NCBI GenBank assembly: GCA_965279705.1
Contig: OZ257257.1
Coordinates: forward strand, 2,604,001 to 2,668,000
Origin: Stagnimonas sp965279705
Lineage (GTDB): Bacteria; Pseudomonadota; Gammaproteobacteria; Nevskiales; Nevskiaceae
Direction of reading: 5' to 3'
Length of the DNA stretch: 64,000 nt
Positions 41,854 through 50,647 of the stretch are shown in pieces. The notes under the pieces were generated by a model, which did no database searches, was not told the DNA's origin, and saw only the letters and a program-made list of their open reading frames with translations. The translations under genes and the position numbers were made by a program. Numbering within the stretch: the first letter of the stretch is position 1; the number at the start of each line of letters is the position of its first letter.

Positions 41854-42645
41854 TCAAGCTCTCTGGCTAGAAGCAGAAATGGTTTCGCCGACCAGATACG
41901 AGGCGTAGTCAGAGGCGAGAAACACCATGATGTTGGCGATCTCCCAGGCCTCGGCACCGCGGCCAAATGCTTCGCGCGAGGCGAGTTCGTTGAGCAGCGA
42001 TTCCGGCGCGCTCTTGCGCAGATGGTCGTGGAACACGATGGAGGGCGACACCGCATTGATGCGCACGCCGAAGTCGGCGGCTTCGAGCGCCGCGCAGCGG
42101 GTCAGCGCCATCACGCCGGCCTTCGCAGCGGCGTAATGCGCCTGCTCCTTCTGCGCGCGCCAGCCCAGCACCGAGGCGTTATTGACGATCGCACCGCGGC
42201 CGCGCGGCTGCATCCTTTTCAGCATCGCGCGGGTCATGCGAAAGGTGCCGGTGAGCGTCACATCCAGCACCTTGTGCCACTCCTCATCGCTCATATCGAC
42301 GACACGCTTGGTGCCACCCAGACCAGCGTTGTTGATGAGTACGTCGACCCCGACCAGCTTTTCCTCGGCGGTGTCGATCAGCGTCTGCACATCGGCTTCC
42401 ACTGCCACATTGCCGACCTGGCCGAACACTTGTGCATCTGGAAACTCCTTGGCCAGCGCCTCAGCTGCTTCGGCAGTGCGACGCGGGTGAATGTCCGACA
42501 GCATCAGCGCACGCGCACCTTCTTCGAGGCAGCGCTTGGCGGCGGCAAACCCGATGCCGCCACCAGCGGCAGCGGTGATCAGCACAGTCCTGCCCTTGAG
42601 CAGACCGTGTGCAGGCACATAGGGAGGCGGCGGGACGGTGTGCAT
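41854..42645 (-). CDS. ipdF: IpdF-like short-chain dehydrogenase (5-hydroxy-HIP-CoA dehydrogenase)
   Basis: The 263-residue SDR has the loop LITAAAGGGIG, NNAGLGGT and YAAAK. Strong likeness to mycobacterial IpdF (Rv3559c) covers NNASVLGWRAQ, HYAAAKAGVMALTRC, GVRINAVSPSI and the C-terminal end SSQRA. IpdF oxidises the 5-hydroxyl of the HIP-CoA derivative in steroid C/D-ring breakdown. It lies between the fused acyl-CoA dehydrogenase and maoC in a single leftward operon, in line with this role. Confidence 0.9.
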   Translation of the reverse strand: MHTVPPPPYVPAHGLLKGRTVLITAAAGGGIGFAAAKRCLEEGARALMLSDIHPRRTAEAAEALAKEFPDAQVFGQVGNVAVEADVQTLIDTAEEKLVGVDVLINNAGLGGTKRVVDMSDEEWHKVLDVTLTGTFRMTRAMLKRMQPRGRGAIVNNASVLGWRAQKEQAHYAAAKAGVMALTRCAALEAADFGVRINAVSPSIVFHDHLRKSAPESLLNELASREAFGRGAEAWEIANIMVFLASDYASYLVGETISASSQRA

Positions 42646-42653
42646 AAGGGGGC

Positions 42654-45074
42654 TCAGGTCGTGACGGGACGCGCTTCACGCGGCATACCCAGCCCGCGCT
42701 CCGCAATCAAATTGAGTTGAATCTCGCTGGTGCCGCCATAGATGGTGTCGGCGCGCGAGAAGAAGAACAGCTGCTGGAGCGCGCGCACCGACTCATCCGC
42801 GCTCTCGCCATCCGGCCCCAGCACGTCCATGGCGAGCTTGCCGAGGTCGCGGTGCCAGTTGGACCAGGCCAGCTTGTAGACCAGTGCCTCGCGGCCGAGG
42901 CTAAGCGCGTCGTCGCCCGCCAGCATGCGCAGCGCGTGATAGCGCAGCACTTTGAGGCCATGCCAGGCCTGAGCAAGACGGTCGCGGATGGCGGCGTTGC
43001 GATCCAAGCCCCGTTCGCGCGCTGCGGCGATGACGCGCTCGAGTTCGTGCTGAAAGTGCATCTGCTGCCCAAGCGTCGAGACCCCACGCTCGATTTCGAG
43101 CAGACCCATCGCCACTTTCCAGCCCTCGCCCGGCGCACCGACGATGTGCTCGGCTTCCGCCTTCGCGCCATCGAAGAACACCTCGTTGAACTCCGAGCCG
43201 CCACCGAGCTGGCGGATGGGCCGAATCTCGATACCGGGCTGCTGCAAGGGCATCAGCAAAAACGCCAGCCCCTTGTTGCCCTTGCTGCCGGGCTCGCAGC
43301 GCGCGAGCACGAAAATCCAGTCGGACTCCTGTGCGAGTGAGGTCCAGATCTTCTGCCCCTGCACGCGCCAGCTGCCGTCGGGCTCCTGCCAGCAACGCGT
43401 CTGCACGTTGGCGAGATCGGAGCCGGCGTTGGGTTCGGAATAGCCCTGCGCCCAGTATTCGCTGCCGTCGAGAATGCGCGGCAGAAAGTGCTGCTGCTGG
43501 CTCAGCTTGCCGTACTTGATCAGCGCCGGGCCGATCAGCCCTTCGCCGATGTGCCCCATGCGACCGGGCGCGCCGGCGCGGGCGTATTCCTCGTGGAAGA
43601 TCACCTGCTCGGCGATGCTCAAGCCGCGACCGCCGTTGGCCTTGGGCCAGCCTACGCAAGTCCAGCCACCAGCAGCCAGCTCACGCTCCCACTCTTTGCG
43701 CAAAGTCGGATCGGCTTCTTCATCGCCAGGGCCGCCGCGATGTTTGAGTGTGGCGAAGCGGCCGGTGAGGTGGCTCTTCATCCAGCCTGCGACTTCGGTG
43801 CGAAATTTATCGAGTCCCTCTCCCGCTTGCGGGAGAGGGGTTGGGGAGAGGGCTTTCACAGTTGGCGAGCCCCTCTCCCGGTGCTGCGCACCACCCTCTC
43901 CCGCTTGCGGGAGAGGGAAAAGAATGTGTGCTGCTGCCAGTTCCCGCAGCGCCTCTGCCGTGCCCAGCCAGTGACTCGAAGCCTGTGCGCGCTTGAAGTA
44001 CAGCTGCGGGTCGTACTCCCAGGTGAAGCCGACGCCGCCATGCAACTGGATGGCCTCCTGCGCGCACCAGAACAAGGTGTCGGAGGCGAGTGCCTTCGTT
44101 GCTGCGCATTCGGCGACGAGTTCAGCCAATGGGCCTTGCGCTGCTGCCTGTGCAGCAGCACCCGCCACCGCAGACCGCACCGCCTCGATGCGCGCCATCA
44201 TCTCCGCGCAGCGGTGCTTCACGGCTTGAAAGCCGGCAATCGTGCGGCCGAATTGTTTGCGGGTGGCGGTGTAGGCCACGGTGAGATCGAGGCAGGTTTG
44301 CGCGCTGCCGAGTTGCTCGGCGGCGATCAGTAATCGCACCAGAGCGGCAGCGCGTGCGTAGCTCTCTACGGCCAGCTCCGGTGCATCGATCCGCTCGGTG
44401 CTCACGCCATTCAAATCGGCATCGGCAAAGCGGCGGCTCGCATCAAAGCCGGGCTTGGCGCTGCGCTTGAGGCCTGTCGCATTGCCTTGAACCAGAAACA
44501 GACCTGGCATCGCATCGCCATCAATCGCGGCCGTGAGCAGCAAGGCATCAGCCGAGTCCCCTTCGGGCAGGCGACTGACCTGCCCCGAGAGCGCCCAGCC
44601 GCCAGCGACACGACTGGCCCGCACGGAACAGGCAGCGAGAAATCCCGCCGCATTCGACGGCAGCACTGCGCTCAGGCGCAGCGCGCCACTGGCGAGCTTC
44701 GGCAACAAGTTGGCCTGCACGTCGTCAGTGCCCACCGACTGCAACAGCGTGGTGGCCAGGCAAGCACTGGAGAAAAACGGTGCGCAGAGCAGGTGTTGCC
44801 CCGCGAGTTCCTGCACCTGCACCAGCTCGACGATGCCCAACCCGAGCCCGCCATGTGCCTCTGGCACCGCGATGCCGCACCAGCCCAGCTCGCTGGCGAT
44901 GCGCATCCACAGCGTCTCGTCGTAACCCTGAGCGCTCTGCATCGCCGCCCGCACAGCGGCCGAGGTGCTGACATCCGCGAGAAAGGTCTGGGCCGATTCG
45001 CGGATCAGCCGCTGGTCTTCATTGAGCGCAAGATTCATAGCGGCAGTATCGACGCGTAGCGGCTTGCCGCTCAT
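42654..45074 (-). CDS. Double acyl-CoA dehydrogenase fusion with repeat-encoded linker
   Basis: The 806-residue protein holds two acyl-CoA dehydrogenases. Half 1 (about 14-384) begins with NLALNEDQRLIRESAQTFL and ends near LRELAAAHILF. Half 2 (about 424-806) begins FRTEVAGWMK and includes IGEGLIGPALIKYG, GYSEPNAGSDLANVQTR and DTIYGGTSEIQLN. The linker is PLPQAGEG read twice, coded by REP-like repeats at 43816-43917. The glutamate of medium-chain YEGT is Gly here, so the base must be elsewhere. Half 2 is FadE31-like, and half 1 resembles the small subunits FadE32/33; together they may form the C/D-ring dehydrogenase complex in one chain. The start could also be 45038. Confidence 0.9.
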   Translation of the reverse strand: MSGKPLRVDTAAMNLALNEDQRLIRESAQTFLADVSTSAAVRAAMQSAQGYDETLWMRIASELGWCGIAVPEAHGGLGLGIVELVQVQELAGQHLLCAPFFSSACLATTLLQSVGTDDVQANLLPKLASGALRLSAVLPSNAAGFLAACSVRASRVAGGWALSGQVSRLPEGDSADALLLTAAIDGDAMPGLFLVQGNATGLKRSAKPGFDASRRFADADLNGVSTERIDAPELAVESYARAAALVRLLIAAEQLGSAQTCLDLTVAYTATRKQFGRTIAGFQAVKHRCAEMMARIEAVRSAVAGAAAQAAAQGPLAELVAECAATKALASDTLFWCAQEAIQLHGGVGFTWEYDPQLYFKRAQASSHWLGTAEALRELAAAHILFPLPQAGEGGAQHRERGSPTVKALSPTPLPQAGEGLDKFRTEVAGWMKSHLTGRFATLKHRGGPGDEEADPTLRKEWERELAAGGWTCVGWPKANGGRGLSIAEQVIFHEEYARAGAPGRMGHIGEGLIGPALIKYGKLSQQQHFLPRILDGSEYWAQGYSEPNAGSDLANVQTRCWQEPDGSWRVQGQKIWTSLAQESDWIFVLARCEPGSKGNKGLAFLLMPLQQPGIEIRPIRQLGGGSEFNEVFFDGAKAEAEHIVGAPGEGWKVAMGLLEIERGVSTLGQQMHFQHELERVIAAARERGLDRNAAIRDRLAQAWHGLKVLRYHALRMLAGDDALSLGREALVYKLAWSNWHRDLGKLAMDVLGPDGESADESVRALQQLFFFSRADTIYGGTSEIQLNLIAERGLGMPREARPVTT
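43816..43917. repeat. REP-like palindromic units inside a coding region (copies 2 and 3)
   Basis: Two identical 24-base palindromic units (43816-43839 and 43894-43917) each have an 11 bp stem and a 2-base loop. The first is followed by gttggggagaggg. They are identical to the unit at 4881-4904. Between them lies a third degenerate palindrome (cccctctcccg with gtgctgcgcac). The total length keeps the reading frame, so the repeats encode PLPQAGEG-type linker between the two enzyme halves of the fused gene. Confidence 0.93.
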
Positions 45075-45517
45075 CACCCATTGGGGTGATTTGCCAGCAA
45101 ATAAGGCAGCAACTGTGCCCTCGCCGCGTCATCCAGCGGCACCGAGCCACGGGTTTGTGAATCGAAGCGGACGATGACGTTACGGGCGACCAGCACGCAG
45201 TCATCGCCCTTGAAAATGCCGATGCCGAGTGTGTAGGAGCTCTTTCCCACGGCCAGCACATTCACGCCGACGCGCAGCTGCGCGGGGAACTGCACCTCAT
45301 GCAGGTAATCCATTTCGGTGCGGACGATGACATTGGCGATGCGCGCGCCCATCACCCACAAGCCTGTCTCACCCAGAAAGCTTGCCCGTGCATTTTCGAC
45401 GTAGACGGCGTAGGCGATATTGTTGACGTGGCCCAGCACGTCGAGATCGTTGAAGCGAACGCGCTCGTCATTCCAGTAGTGGTAATCCTCGACGCGTGCG
45501 CCCGCCTTAGGTGCCAT
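45074..45517 (-). CDS. Hot-dog acyl-CoA thioesterase
   Basis: The 147-residue protein belongs to the 4-hydroxybenzoyl-CoA thioesterase branch. RFNDLDVLGHVNNIAYAVY includes the catalytic Asp and the GHVNN motif, followed by RTEMDYLHEVQFPAQL. It hydrolyses CoA thioesters and may release CoA or rescue blocked intermediates. It overlaps the SDR by 11 bases and its stop is inside the start of the acyl-CoA dehydrogenase gene, so it is translationally coupled. The substrate is not known. Confidence 0.92.
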   Translation of the reverse strand: MAPKAGARVEDYHYWNDERVRFNDLDVLGHVNNIAYAVYVENARASFLGETGLWVMGARIANVIVRTEMDYLHEVQFPAQLRVGVNVLAVGKSSYTLGIGIFKGDDCVLVARNVIVRFDSQTRGSVPLDDAARAQLLPYLLANHPNG

Positions 45518-46388
45518 ACACCTTCTGCGCGGGCGGCTCGCTGGCGATCAACTCGCGCAGTGCGGCATCGAGTTCGACAGGCGCCCAGCGCGCGCCCTTG
45601 TTCTTGACGGTGCCGGTCTTCCAGCCATCGGCGATGGAGACCTTGCCGCCCTCCACCTCGAACACCTTGCCGGTCACGCCAGCAGAGAGCGTGCTGCACA
45701 GATACACCACCAGCGGCGCGACATTGCCGGGATGGTAGTGGTCGAAACTGCCGTCTTCCGGCGCTCTCATCATCGCGCCGAAAGGGCCTTCGGTCATGCC
45801 AGTGCGCGCGGCCGGTGCGAGTGCGTTGGCGGTGACGCCATAGCGGCCGAGTTCCGCCGCCTGCACCAGCGTGAGCGAGGCAATGCCGGCCTTGGCCGCG
45901 GAATAATTGCTCTGCCCGATGTTGCCCTGCAGGCCCGCACCGGAGCTGGTGTTGACGATGCGGCCCTCGGGCCGCTCGCCCGCTTTCACCTGGTCGCGCC
46001 AGCGCTGCACCAGTTTGCTGGTGATGCAGAAATGGCCCTTGAGATGCACGCGGATCACCGTGTCCCAATCGTCTTCGCTCATGGTGGCGAACATCTTGTC
46101 GCGCACGACGCCGGCGTTGTTGACGACGCCATGCACATTGCCAAAGCGCGCCACGGCCGCGGCGATGATCGCATCGGCCCCGGCCATGCTGGTGATGTCG
46201 CCGAGTGCAGCCACGGCCTTGCCGCCAGTGGCCTCGATCTCTTTCACCACCGCTTCGGCGGCTTCGAGGCGGATGTCGTTGACGGCGACGTTCGCGCCTT
46301 CGGCCGCGAGTGCGAGTGCGTATTCGCGGCCCAGGCCAGAGCCCGATCCGGTGACGATGATGGTGCGGTTGTCGCAGATGCCACTCAT
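45507..46388 (-). CDS. Rv3548c-like short-chain dehydrogenase
   Basis: The 293-residue SDR has TGSGSGLG, NNAGVVRDKMF, YSAAK and a long C-terminus ending QKVYGT. The segments RIVNTSSGAGLQGNIGQSN and LAPAARTGMTE match mycobacterial Rv3548c, a KstR2-regulon dehydrogenase. It probably oxidises a hydroxyacyl-CoA during ring C/D breakdown. It is coupled to the thioesterase gene by an 11-base overlap. Between it and fadA6 are 90 bases with one GC-rich hairpin. Confidence 0.9.
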   Translation of the reverse strand: MSGICDNRTIIVTGSGSGLGREYALALAAEGANVAVNDIRLEAAEAVVKEIEATGGKAVAALGDITSMAGADAIIAAAVARFGNVHGVVNNAGVVRDKMFATMSEDDWDTVIRVHLKGHFCITSKLVQRWRDQVKAGERPEGRIVNTSSGAGLQGNIGQSNYSAAKAGIASLTLVQAAELGRYGVTANALAPAARTGMTEGPFGAMMRAPEDGSFDHYHPGNVAPLVVYLCSTLSAGVTGKVFEVEGGKVSIADGWKTGTVKNKGARWAPVELDAALRELIASEPPAQKVYGT

Positions 46389-46479
46389 GACAAAAATCCT
46401 TGCAAAGTATTGAAAGTGCGCGCGCCTACGACCCGTTCGTCTTGCCGGCGATCCCCAACGGGGCCCCTCGCCGGGTGAC

Positions 46480-47634
46480 TCACGCGCCTAGCCTCTCGAT
46501 GATAGTGACGTTGGCGACACCGCCGCCTTCGCACATAGTTTGCAGGCCGTAACGGCCGCCGGTGCGTTCCAGCTCGCAAAGCAGCGTGCTCATCAGCTTC
46601 ACGCCGGTTGCACCCAGCGGGTGTGCGAGTGCGATGCCGCCACCGTTGACGTTGGTCTTGGCGTGGGGATAGCCGGTCTCTTTCAGCCAGGCCAGCACCA
46701 CAGGCGCGAAGGCTTCGTTGATCTCGACCAGATCGATGTCCTCCAGCTTCATGCCTGCCTTCTTCATCGCGTAGCGCGTGGCCGGGATCGGCGCAGTGAG
46801 CATGAAGATCGGATCGTCGGCATACACACTCATGTGGTGAATGCGGGCGCGGGCCTTGAGGCCGTATTTCTTGAGTGCTGCTTTGGAGACGATCAGCATC
46901 GCCGCCGCTGCATCGCCGGTCTGGCTAGACACACCGGCAGTGATACTGCCACCGGGGGCCAGCACCTCGAGCTTCTGCATCTGCTCCAGTGTCGAGTCGC
47001 GCGTGGTCTCGTCGTGTTCGAGGCCGTTGGTGACGACGATTTCTTTCTTGAAGCGGCCTTCGGCGATGGCAGCGCGCGCGCGGCGGTGGCTCTCCAGCGA
47101 GAACTGCTCCATCTCCAGCCGCGAGATGTTCCATTTATCGGCAATCATCTGCGCGCCGACGAACTGCGATACCGGCTGCGACCCGAAACGTTTCACCCAA
47201 CCTTCGCTACCCGAAAACGGATCGCTGAAGCCGAGCGGCTTGGCGCACACCATGGCCGACGAAATCGGAATCTGCGTCATCGTCTGCACACCACCGGCGA
47301 TGACTACATCCTGCGTGCCGCTCATCACCGCTTGTGCTGCGAAATGCACAGCCTGCTGCGAGCTGCCGCACTGGCGGTCGATGGTCACGCCCGGCACGTG
47401 CAGCGGCAGGCCTGCGGCCAACCAACTGGTGCGCGCGATATTGCCGGCGAGCGGGCCGATGGCATCGAGGCAGCCGAAGATCACGTCGTCGTAGTCCTCG
47501 GCGGGGATGGCATTGCGCGCGACTAAGCTCTTCAACACATGCGCGCCCAGATCGGCACCGTGAATCTGCGAGAGCGTGCCCTTGCGCTTGCCGGTGGGCG
47601 TGCGCAGGGTGTCGACGATATAGGCTTCAGCCAT
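46480..47634 (-). CDS. fadA6: FadA6-like thiolase
   Basis: The 384-residue thiolase has C89 in DRQCGSSQQAVHF, H338 in ALAHPLGATG and C368 in TMCEGGGVANV. ARIHHMSV, GPLAGNIARTSWLAAGLP and the stretch ISSAMV match FadA6 of the KstR2 regulon. FadA6 performs a thiolytic step on steroid ring C/D degradation intermediates. It follows the small acyl-CoA dehydrogenase subunit at 21 bases in the operon. The other thiolase in this operon (39978) is a different subfamily. Confidence 0.93.
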   Translation of the reverse strand: MAEAYIVDTLRTPTGKRKGTLSQIHGADLGAHVLKSLVARNAIPAEDYDDVIFGCLDAIGPLAGNIARTSWLAAGLPLHVPGVTIDRQCGSSQQAVHFAAQAVMSGTQDVVIAGGVQTMTQIPISSAMVCAKPLGFSDPFSGSEGWVKRFGSQPVSQFVGAQMIADKWNISRLEMEQFSLESHRRARAAIAEGRFKKEIVVTNGLEHDETTRDSTLEQMQKLEVLAPGGSITAGVSSQTGDAAAAMLIVSKAALKKYGLKARARIHHMSVYADDPIFMLTAPIPATRYAMKKAGMKLEDIDLVEINEAFAPVVLAWLKETGYPHAKTNVNGGGIALAHPLGATGVKLMSTLLCELERTGGRYGLQTMCEGGGVANVTIIERLGA

Positions 47635-47655
47635 GGTTGCTTTCTCTTGTGGTGA

Positions 47656-48720
47656 TCAGTGTGTGAAGGTTTCGGCGGGGCCCAGCAGTGCCGCGGCATC
47701 GAGCACCGCATCGGCCACGCGTGCCTTGTGAAAAATGGCGTCGCCCCAGGTGGAATCCAGCGCCCAGGCGCGCTTCATGAACATCTGCAAGTCGGCCTCC
47801 CAGGTGTAGCCCATCGCGCCGTGCACCTGAATGCTCTTGCGGGCCGCGAGGCGTGCCGCCTCACCCGCCGCCAGGCGCGCATGCGACACATTCAAGGAGG
47901 CGCGCGGATGGTTCTGTGCCAGCGCATGCGCCGCACGCTGGATCACCGGCCGCGCGAACTCGATCTTCACCGCCACGTCGGCAAGCTGGTGCTTCACCGC
48001 CTGAAAACTGCCGATGGGCTTGCCGAACTGCTTGCGCTGCGCGGCGTAGTCAGTGCCCAAATCGAGCATGCGCTGTGCGAGGCCCAGCAACTGCGCGGCG
48101 ATGGCGACACCAGCACGGTTGATGACGCCCTCCCACAGGGCCTTACCCTTGTCAGCGGCGAACAGCCGGGTCTTTTCAGTCGGCGTCCACTCCACCTGAT
48201 ACAGGCGGCGCGAGGCATCGATGCTGGGGTTCAGTGTCAGCTTGGCATCGGCAGGCCGTAGCCAATGTAGCTCGTCGTGGTGCCAGAGCAGCAGCAAGTC
48301 GGCATTGGCGGCATCTGCCACGTAAGGGTTGATCGGATGGCCTACGGCAACCCGTGCGCTGCCATCGGCGATCTTCGGTAGCCAGTGGGCTTTCAGCGAC
48401 GAATCCTTCGACAGCGCATTGCTGATGTAGACCGCGATGTAGGCTGTGGCCGTGAGCGAATCAGGGATGGCGTAGTAGCCGAGTTCCTGCTGGATCAGCA
48501 CCCAGTCGACATCGCCCAGTCCCATGCCGCCGTACGCCTCGGGCACCGACAGCGCGGTGAGGCCTTGGTCCGCCAGCTTGGCGCGCAACTCGGAGGATCT
48601 GCCGATCTCGGTTTCCCAGATGTCGCGCAACATTTCGGGTGCGGCTTCCACCATCAGAAACTTGTGGATGGCATCGCGCAGGGCGAGCTGGTCTTCGGTG
48701 AAGGTGAAGTCCATGCTCAA
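47656..48720 (-). CDS. Acyl-CoA dehydrogenase, short subunit
   Basis: The 354-residue protein has an N-terminal helical domain (FTFTEDQLALRDAIHKFL), VPEAYGGMGLGDVDWVL and the C-terminal HGAMGYTWEADLQMFMKRA. It is short for an acyl-CoA dehydrogenase and lacks the YEGT-type Glu region, as the small subunits of heteromeric steroid dehydrogenases do. The start overlaps the large-subunit gene stop by 4 bases, so a heteromer with the product of 48717 is likely. It resembles ScdC2-like partners. Confidence 0.9.
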   Translation of the reverse strand: MSMDFTFTEDQLALRDAIHKFLMVEAAPEMLRDIWETEIGRSSELRAKLADQGLTALSVPEAYGGMGLGDVDWVLIQQELGYYAIPDSLTATAYIAVYISNALSKDSSLKAHWLPKIADGSARVAVGHPINPYVADAANADLLLLWHHDELHWLRPADAKLTLNPSIDASRRLYQVEWTPTEKTRLFAADKGKALWEGVINRAGVAIAAQLLGLAQRMLDLGTDYAAQRKQFGKPIGSFQAVKHQLADVAVKIEFARPVIQRAAHALAQNHPRASLNVSHARLAAGEAARLAARKSIQVHGAMGYTWEADLQMFMKRAWALDSTWGDAIFHKARVADAVLDAAALLGPAETFTH

Positions 48721-49883
48721 GCCCTCGGCAGGCCGAGCATGCGCTCGGCGATGATGTTTCTCTGGATCTCATTCGAGCCCGCATAGATCGGCCCGGCCTG
48801 CGCGAACAGGAAGCCGTCCAGCCAGGGCGCGCTCTCGCTGGCAGCCGCGCACTCCGGCATCAGCTCGCCGTGTGCACCGAGGATTCGCATCGCGGTCTCG
48901 TGCATCAGCAGATCCAGCTCCGACCAGAAGATCTTGTTGGTGCTGGCCTCGGGCCCGATCTGGCCACCCTTCACCAGACGGCTCGCGGTCTGGTAAGTGG
49001 AGAGCGCATAGGCCTCCGCATCCATCCAGCTTTTCAGCACCGCATCGCGGATCGAGGGGTCGCGATCAGCCCGCTCCTTGTGCTTTTGATACAGCGCGAC
49101 GAGGCTCTGTGCGGTCTTTTGAAAGCGCGCGGGCGAGCGCAGCATCAGGCCGCGTTCGAAGCCGGCGGTGGCCATCGCCACGTTCCAGCCCTGCCCTTCG
49201 CCGCCGAGGCGGTTGGCTACCGGCACGCGAACATTGTCGTAAAAAATCTCGGCAAAGCCGGGCAGTCCGTTGAGCTGCTTGATGGGCCGAATGGTGATGC
49301 CCGGCAAGTTCAGCGGATGCAGAATGAAGGTGAGGCCGTGGTGGCGCTGCGACTCGGCATCGGTGCGGAACAAGCCAAAGCACCAGTCGGCGAACACGGC
49401 GCGGGTCGACCAGGTTTTCTGGCCATTGATGACGTAGTGGTCGCCGTCGAGAACCGCCTTGGTGCGGATGGCGGCCATGTCGCTACCCGCGCCTGGCTCA
49501 CTCCAGCCCTGCGCCCAGATGTCCTGGCCCGCCGCCATGCGCGGCAGGAAGCGCGCCTTCTGCTCGTCGGTGCCGTATTCCATCAGCGTTGGGGCCAGCA
49601 GAAACACGCCGTTCTGGTTGACGCGCAGCGGTGCACCGGCGCACCAGTATTCTTCTTCGAAGATCAGCCAGTCGATGAGGTCGCAGCTGCGGCCACCGAG
49701 ATCTTTCGGCCAGGTGACGGCGCTCCAGCGGCCTTCGTTGAGCTTGGCCTCCCAAGCGCGGTGCGCGGCAAAACCTTCCTGCGTATCGAAGCTCTTGAGC
49801 GGCTGCTTCGGCACGTTGGCCTGCATCCATTCGCGCACTTCAACGCGAAACTTTTTCTGCCGCTCGGTGTATTCGAGTCTCAT
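48717..49883 (-). CDS. Acyl-CoA dehydrogenase, large subunit, FadE30/ScdC1-like
   Basis: The 388-residue protein starts MRLEYTERQKKFRVEV. NQNGVFLLAPTLMEYGT, QGWSEPGAGSDMAAIRTK and VINGQKTWSTRAVFADW resemble FadE30 of mycobacteria. The C-terminus has IYAGSNEIQRNIIAERMLG, so the Glu of medium-chain YEGT is Ala. FAD-dependent removal of two hydrogens from an acyl-CoA is expected. It is coupled to the short subunit (ATGA) and to the EchA20 gene (4-base overlap) and is probably the partner for HIP-CoA-derived substrates. Confidence 0.92.
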   Translation of the reverse strand: MRLEYTERQKKFRVEVREWMQANVPKQPLKSFDTQEGFAAHRAWEAKLNEGRWSAVTWPKDLGGRSCDLIDWLIFEEEYWCAGAPLRVNQNGVFLLAPTLMEYGTDEQKARFLPRMAAGQDIWAQGWSEPGAGSDMAAIRTKAVLDGDHYVINGQKTWSTRAVFADWCFGLFRTDAESQRHHGLTFILHPLNLPGITIRPIKQLNGLPGFAEIFYDNVRVPVANRLGGEGQGWNVAMATAGFERGLMLRSPARFQKTAQSLVALYQKHKERADRDPSIRDAVLKSWMDAEAYALSTYQTASRLVKGGQIGPEASTNKIFWSELDLLMHETAMRILGAHGELMPECAAASESAPWLDGFLFAQAGPIYAGSNEIQRNIIAERMLGLPRA

Positions 49884-50647
49884 GGCTTGTCCTTGAAGTC
49901 AGCGTCGCGCTTCTCGACGAAAGCGCGACGGGTCTCAGCGGAATCTTTTTCGCGATAAGCCTGCAAGGTGAAACCTTGCTCCCAGCGATATTTGTCTTCG
50001 AGGTTGCCGTCCTCAATGCCGTTGAGCGCCTCCTTCGCGAGGCGGATCATCGGGCTGCTCTTGGCGGCAATTTTCTTGGCGATGGCCAGTGCAGTGTCAC
50101 GCAACTGTTCACGCGGTACCACCTGCTCGATGGCACCGAGGCGATAGGCCTCGGCGGCGGTGATGGGTTCGCCGGTGAAATACATCATGCGCACCTTCTG
50201 CACCGAGAACAGCCGCTGCAAATGTGCCCCGCCACCCATCGCGCCGCGATCGACTTCCGGCACGCCAAAGGTCGCGCAGTCGCTGGCGACGACAATATCG
50301 GCCGCACCCGCGAGGCCGATGCCGCCACCCAACACGAAGCCGTGCACGGCCACAATCACCGGCAACTCGTTGCGATGCACCGCCTTGAAGCTGCGGTAAT
50401 TGCCGGCGTTGACCGAGACAATCTTGTCCGGGTCCTTGTCCAGCTCCTTGATGTCGACGCCCGCGCAGAAGCCGCGACCTTCGCTGCGGATGATGATTAC
50501 GCGCGCGCCGGGCGCGCGGCCGAGGCACTCGATCTCGTCGGCCAGCGCATGCCAGCCTGCATCGTTGAGGGCATTGACTGGCGGGCGGCTGATGACCAGC
50601 TCGGCGACGCCATCGACGATCGTGGTGGTGAATCCATTGGTGCTCAT
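49880..50647 (-). CDS. echA20: EchA20-like crotonase (ring-opening hydrolase)
   Basis: The 255-residue crotonase-fold protein resembles mycobacterial EchA20 in PPVNALNDAGW, EGRGFCAGVDIKEL, GFVLGGGIGLAGAADIVVAS and GVPEVDRGAMGGGAHLQRL. EchA20 hydrolyses ring D of the HIP-CoA intermediate. The distinctive VDIKE oxyanion region is present. Its ATG overlaps ipdC by 4 bases and its stop overlaps the dehydrogenase gene by 4 bases, so it belongs to a tightly coupled operon next to ipdC. Confidence 0.93.
   Translation of the reverse strand: MSTNGFTTTIVDGVAELVISRPPVNALNDAGWHALADEIECLGRAPGARVIIIRSEGRGFCAGVDIKELDKDPDKIVSVNAGNYRSFKAVHRNELPVIVAVHGFVLGGGIGLAGAADIVVASDCATFGVPEVDRGAMGGGAHLQRLFSVQKVRMMYFTGEPITAAEAYRLGAIEQVVPREQLRDTALAIAKKIAAKSSPMIRLAKEALNGIEDGNLEDKYRWEQGFTLQAYREKDSAETRRAFVEKRDADFKDKP

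Noticed and set aside
46445..46474. GC-rich hairpin between fadA6 and the Rv3548c-like SDR
   Set aside because: There is a ccggcga/tcgccgg stem, but no T-run follows on the minus strand. It is not a convincing terminator, and the two genes may still be co-transcribed.
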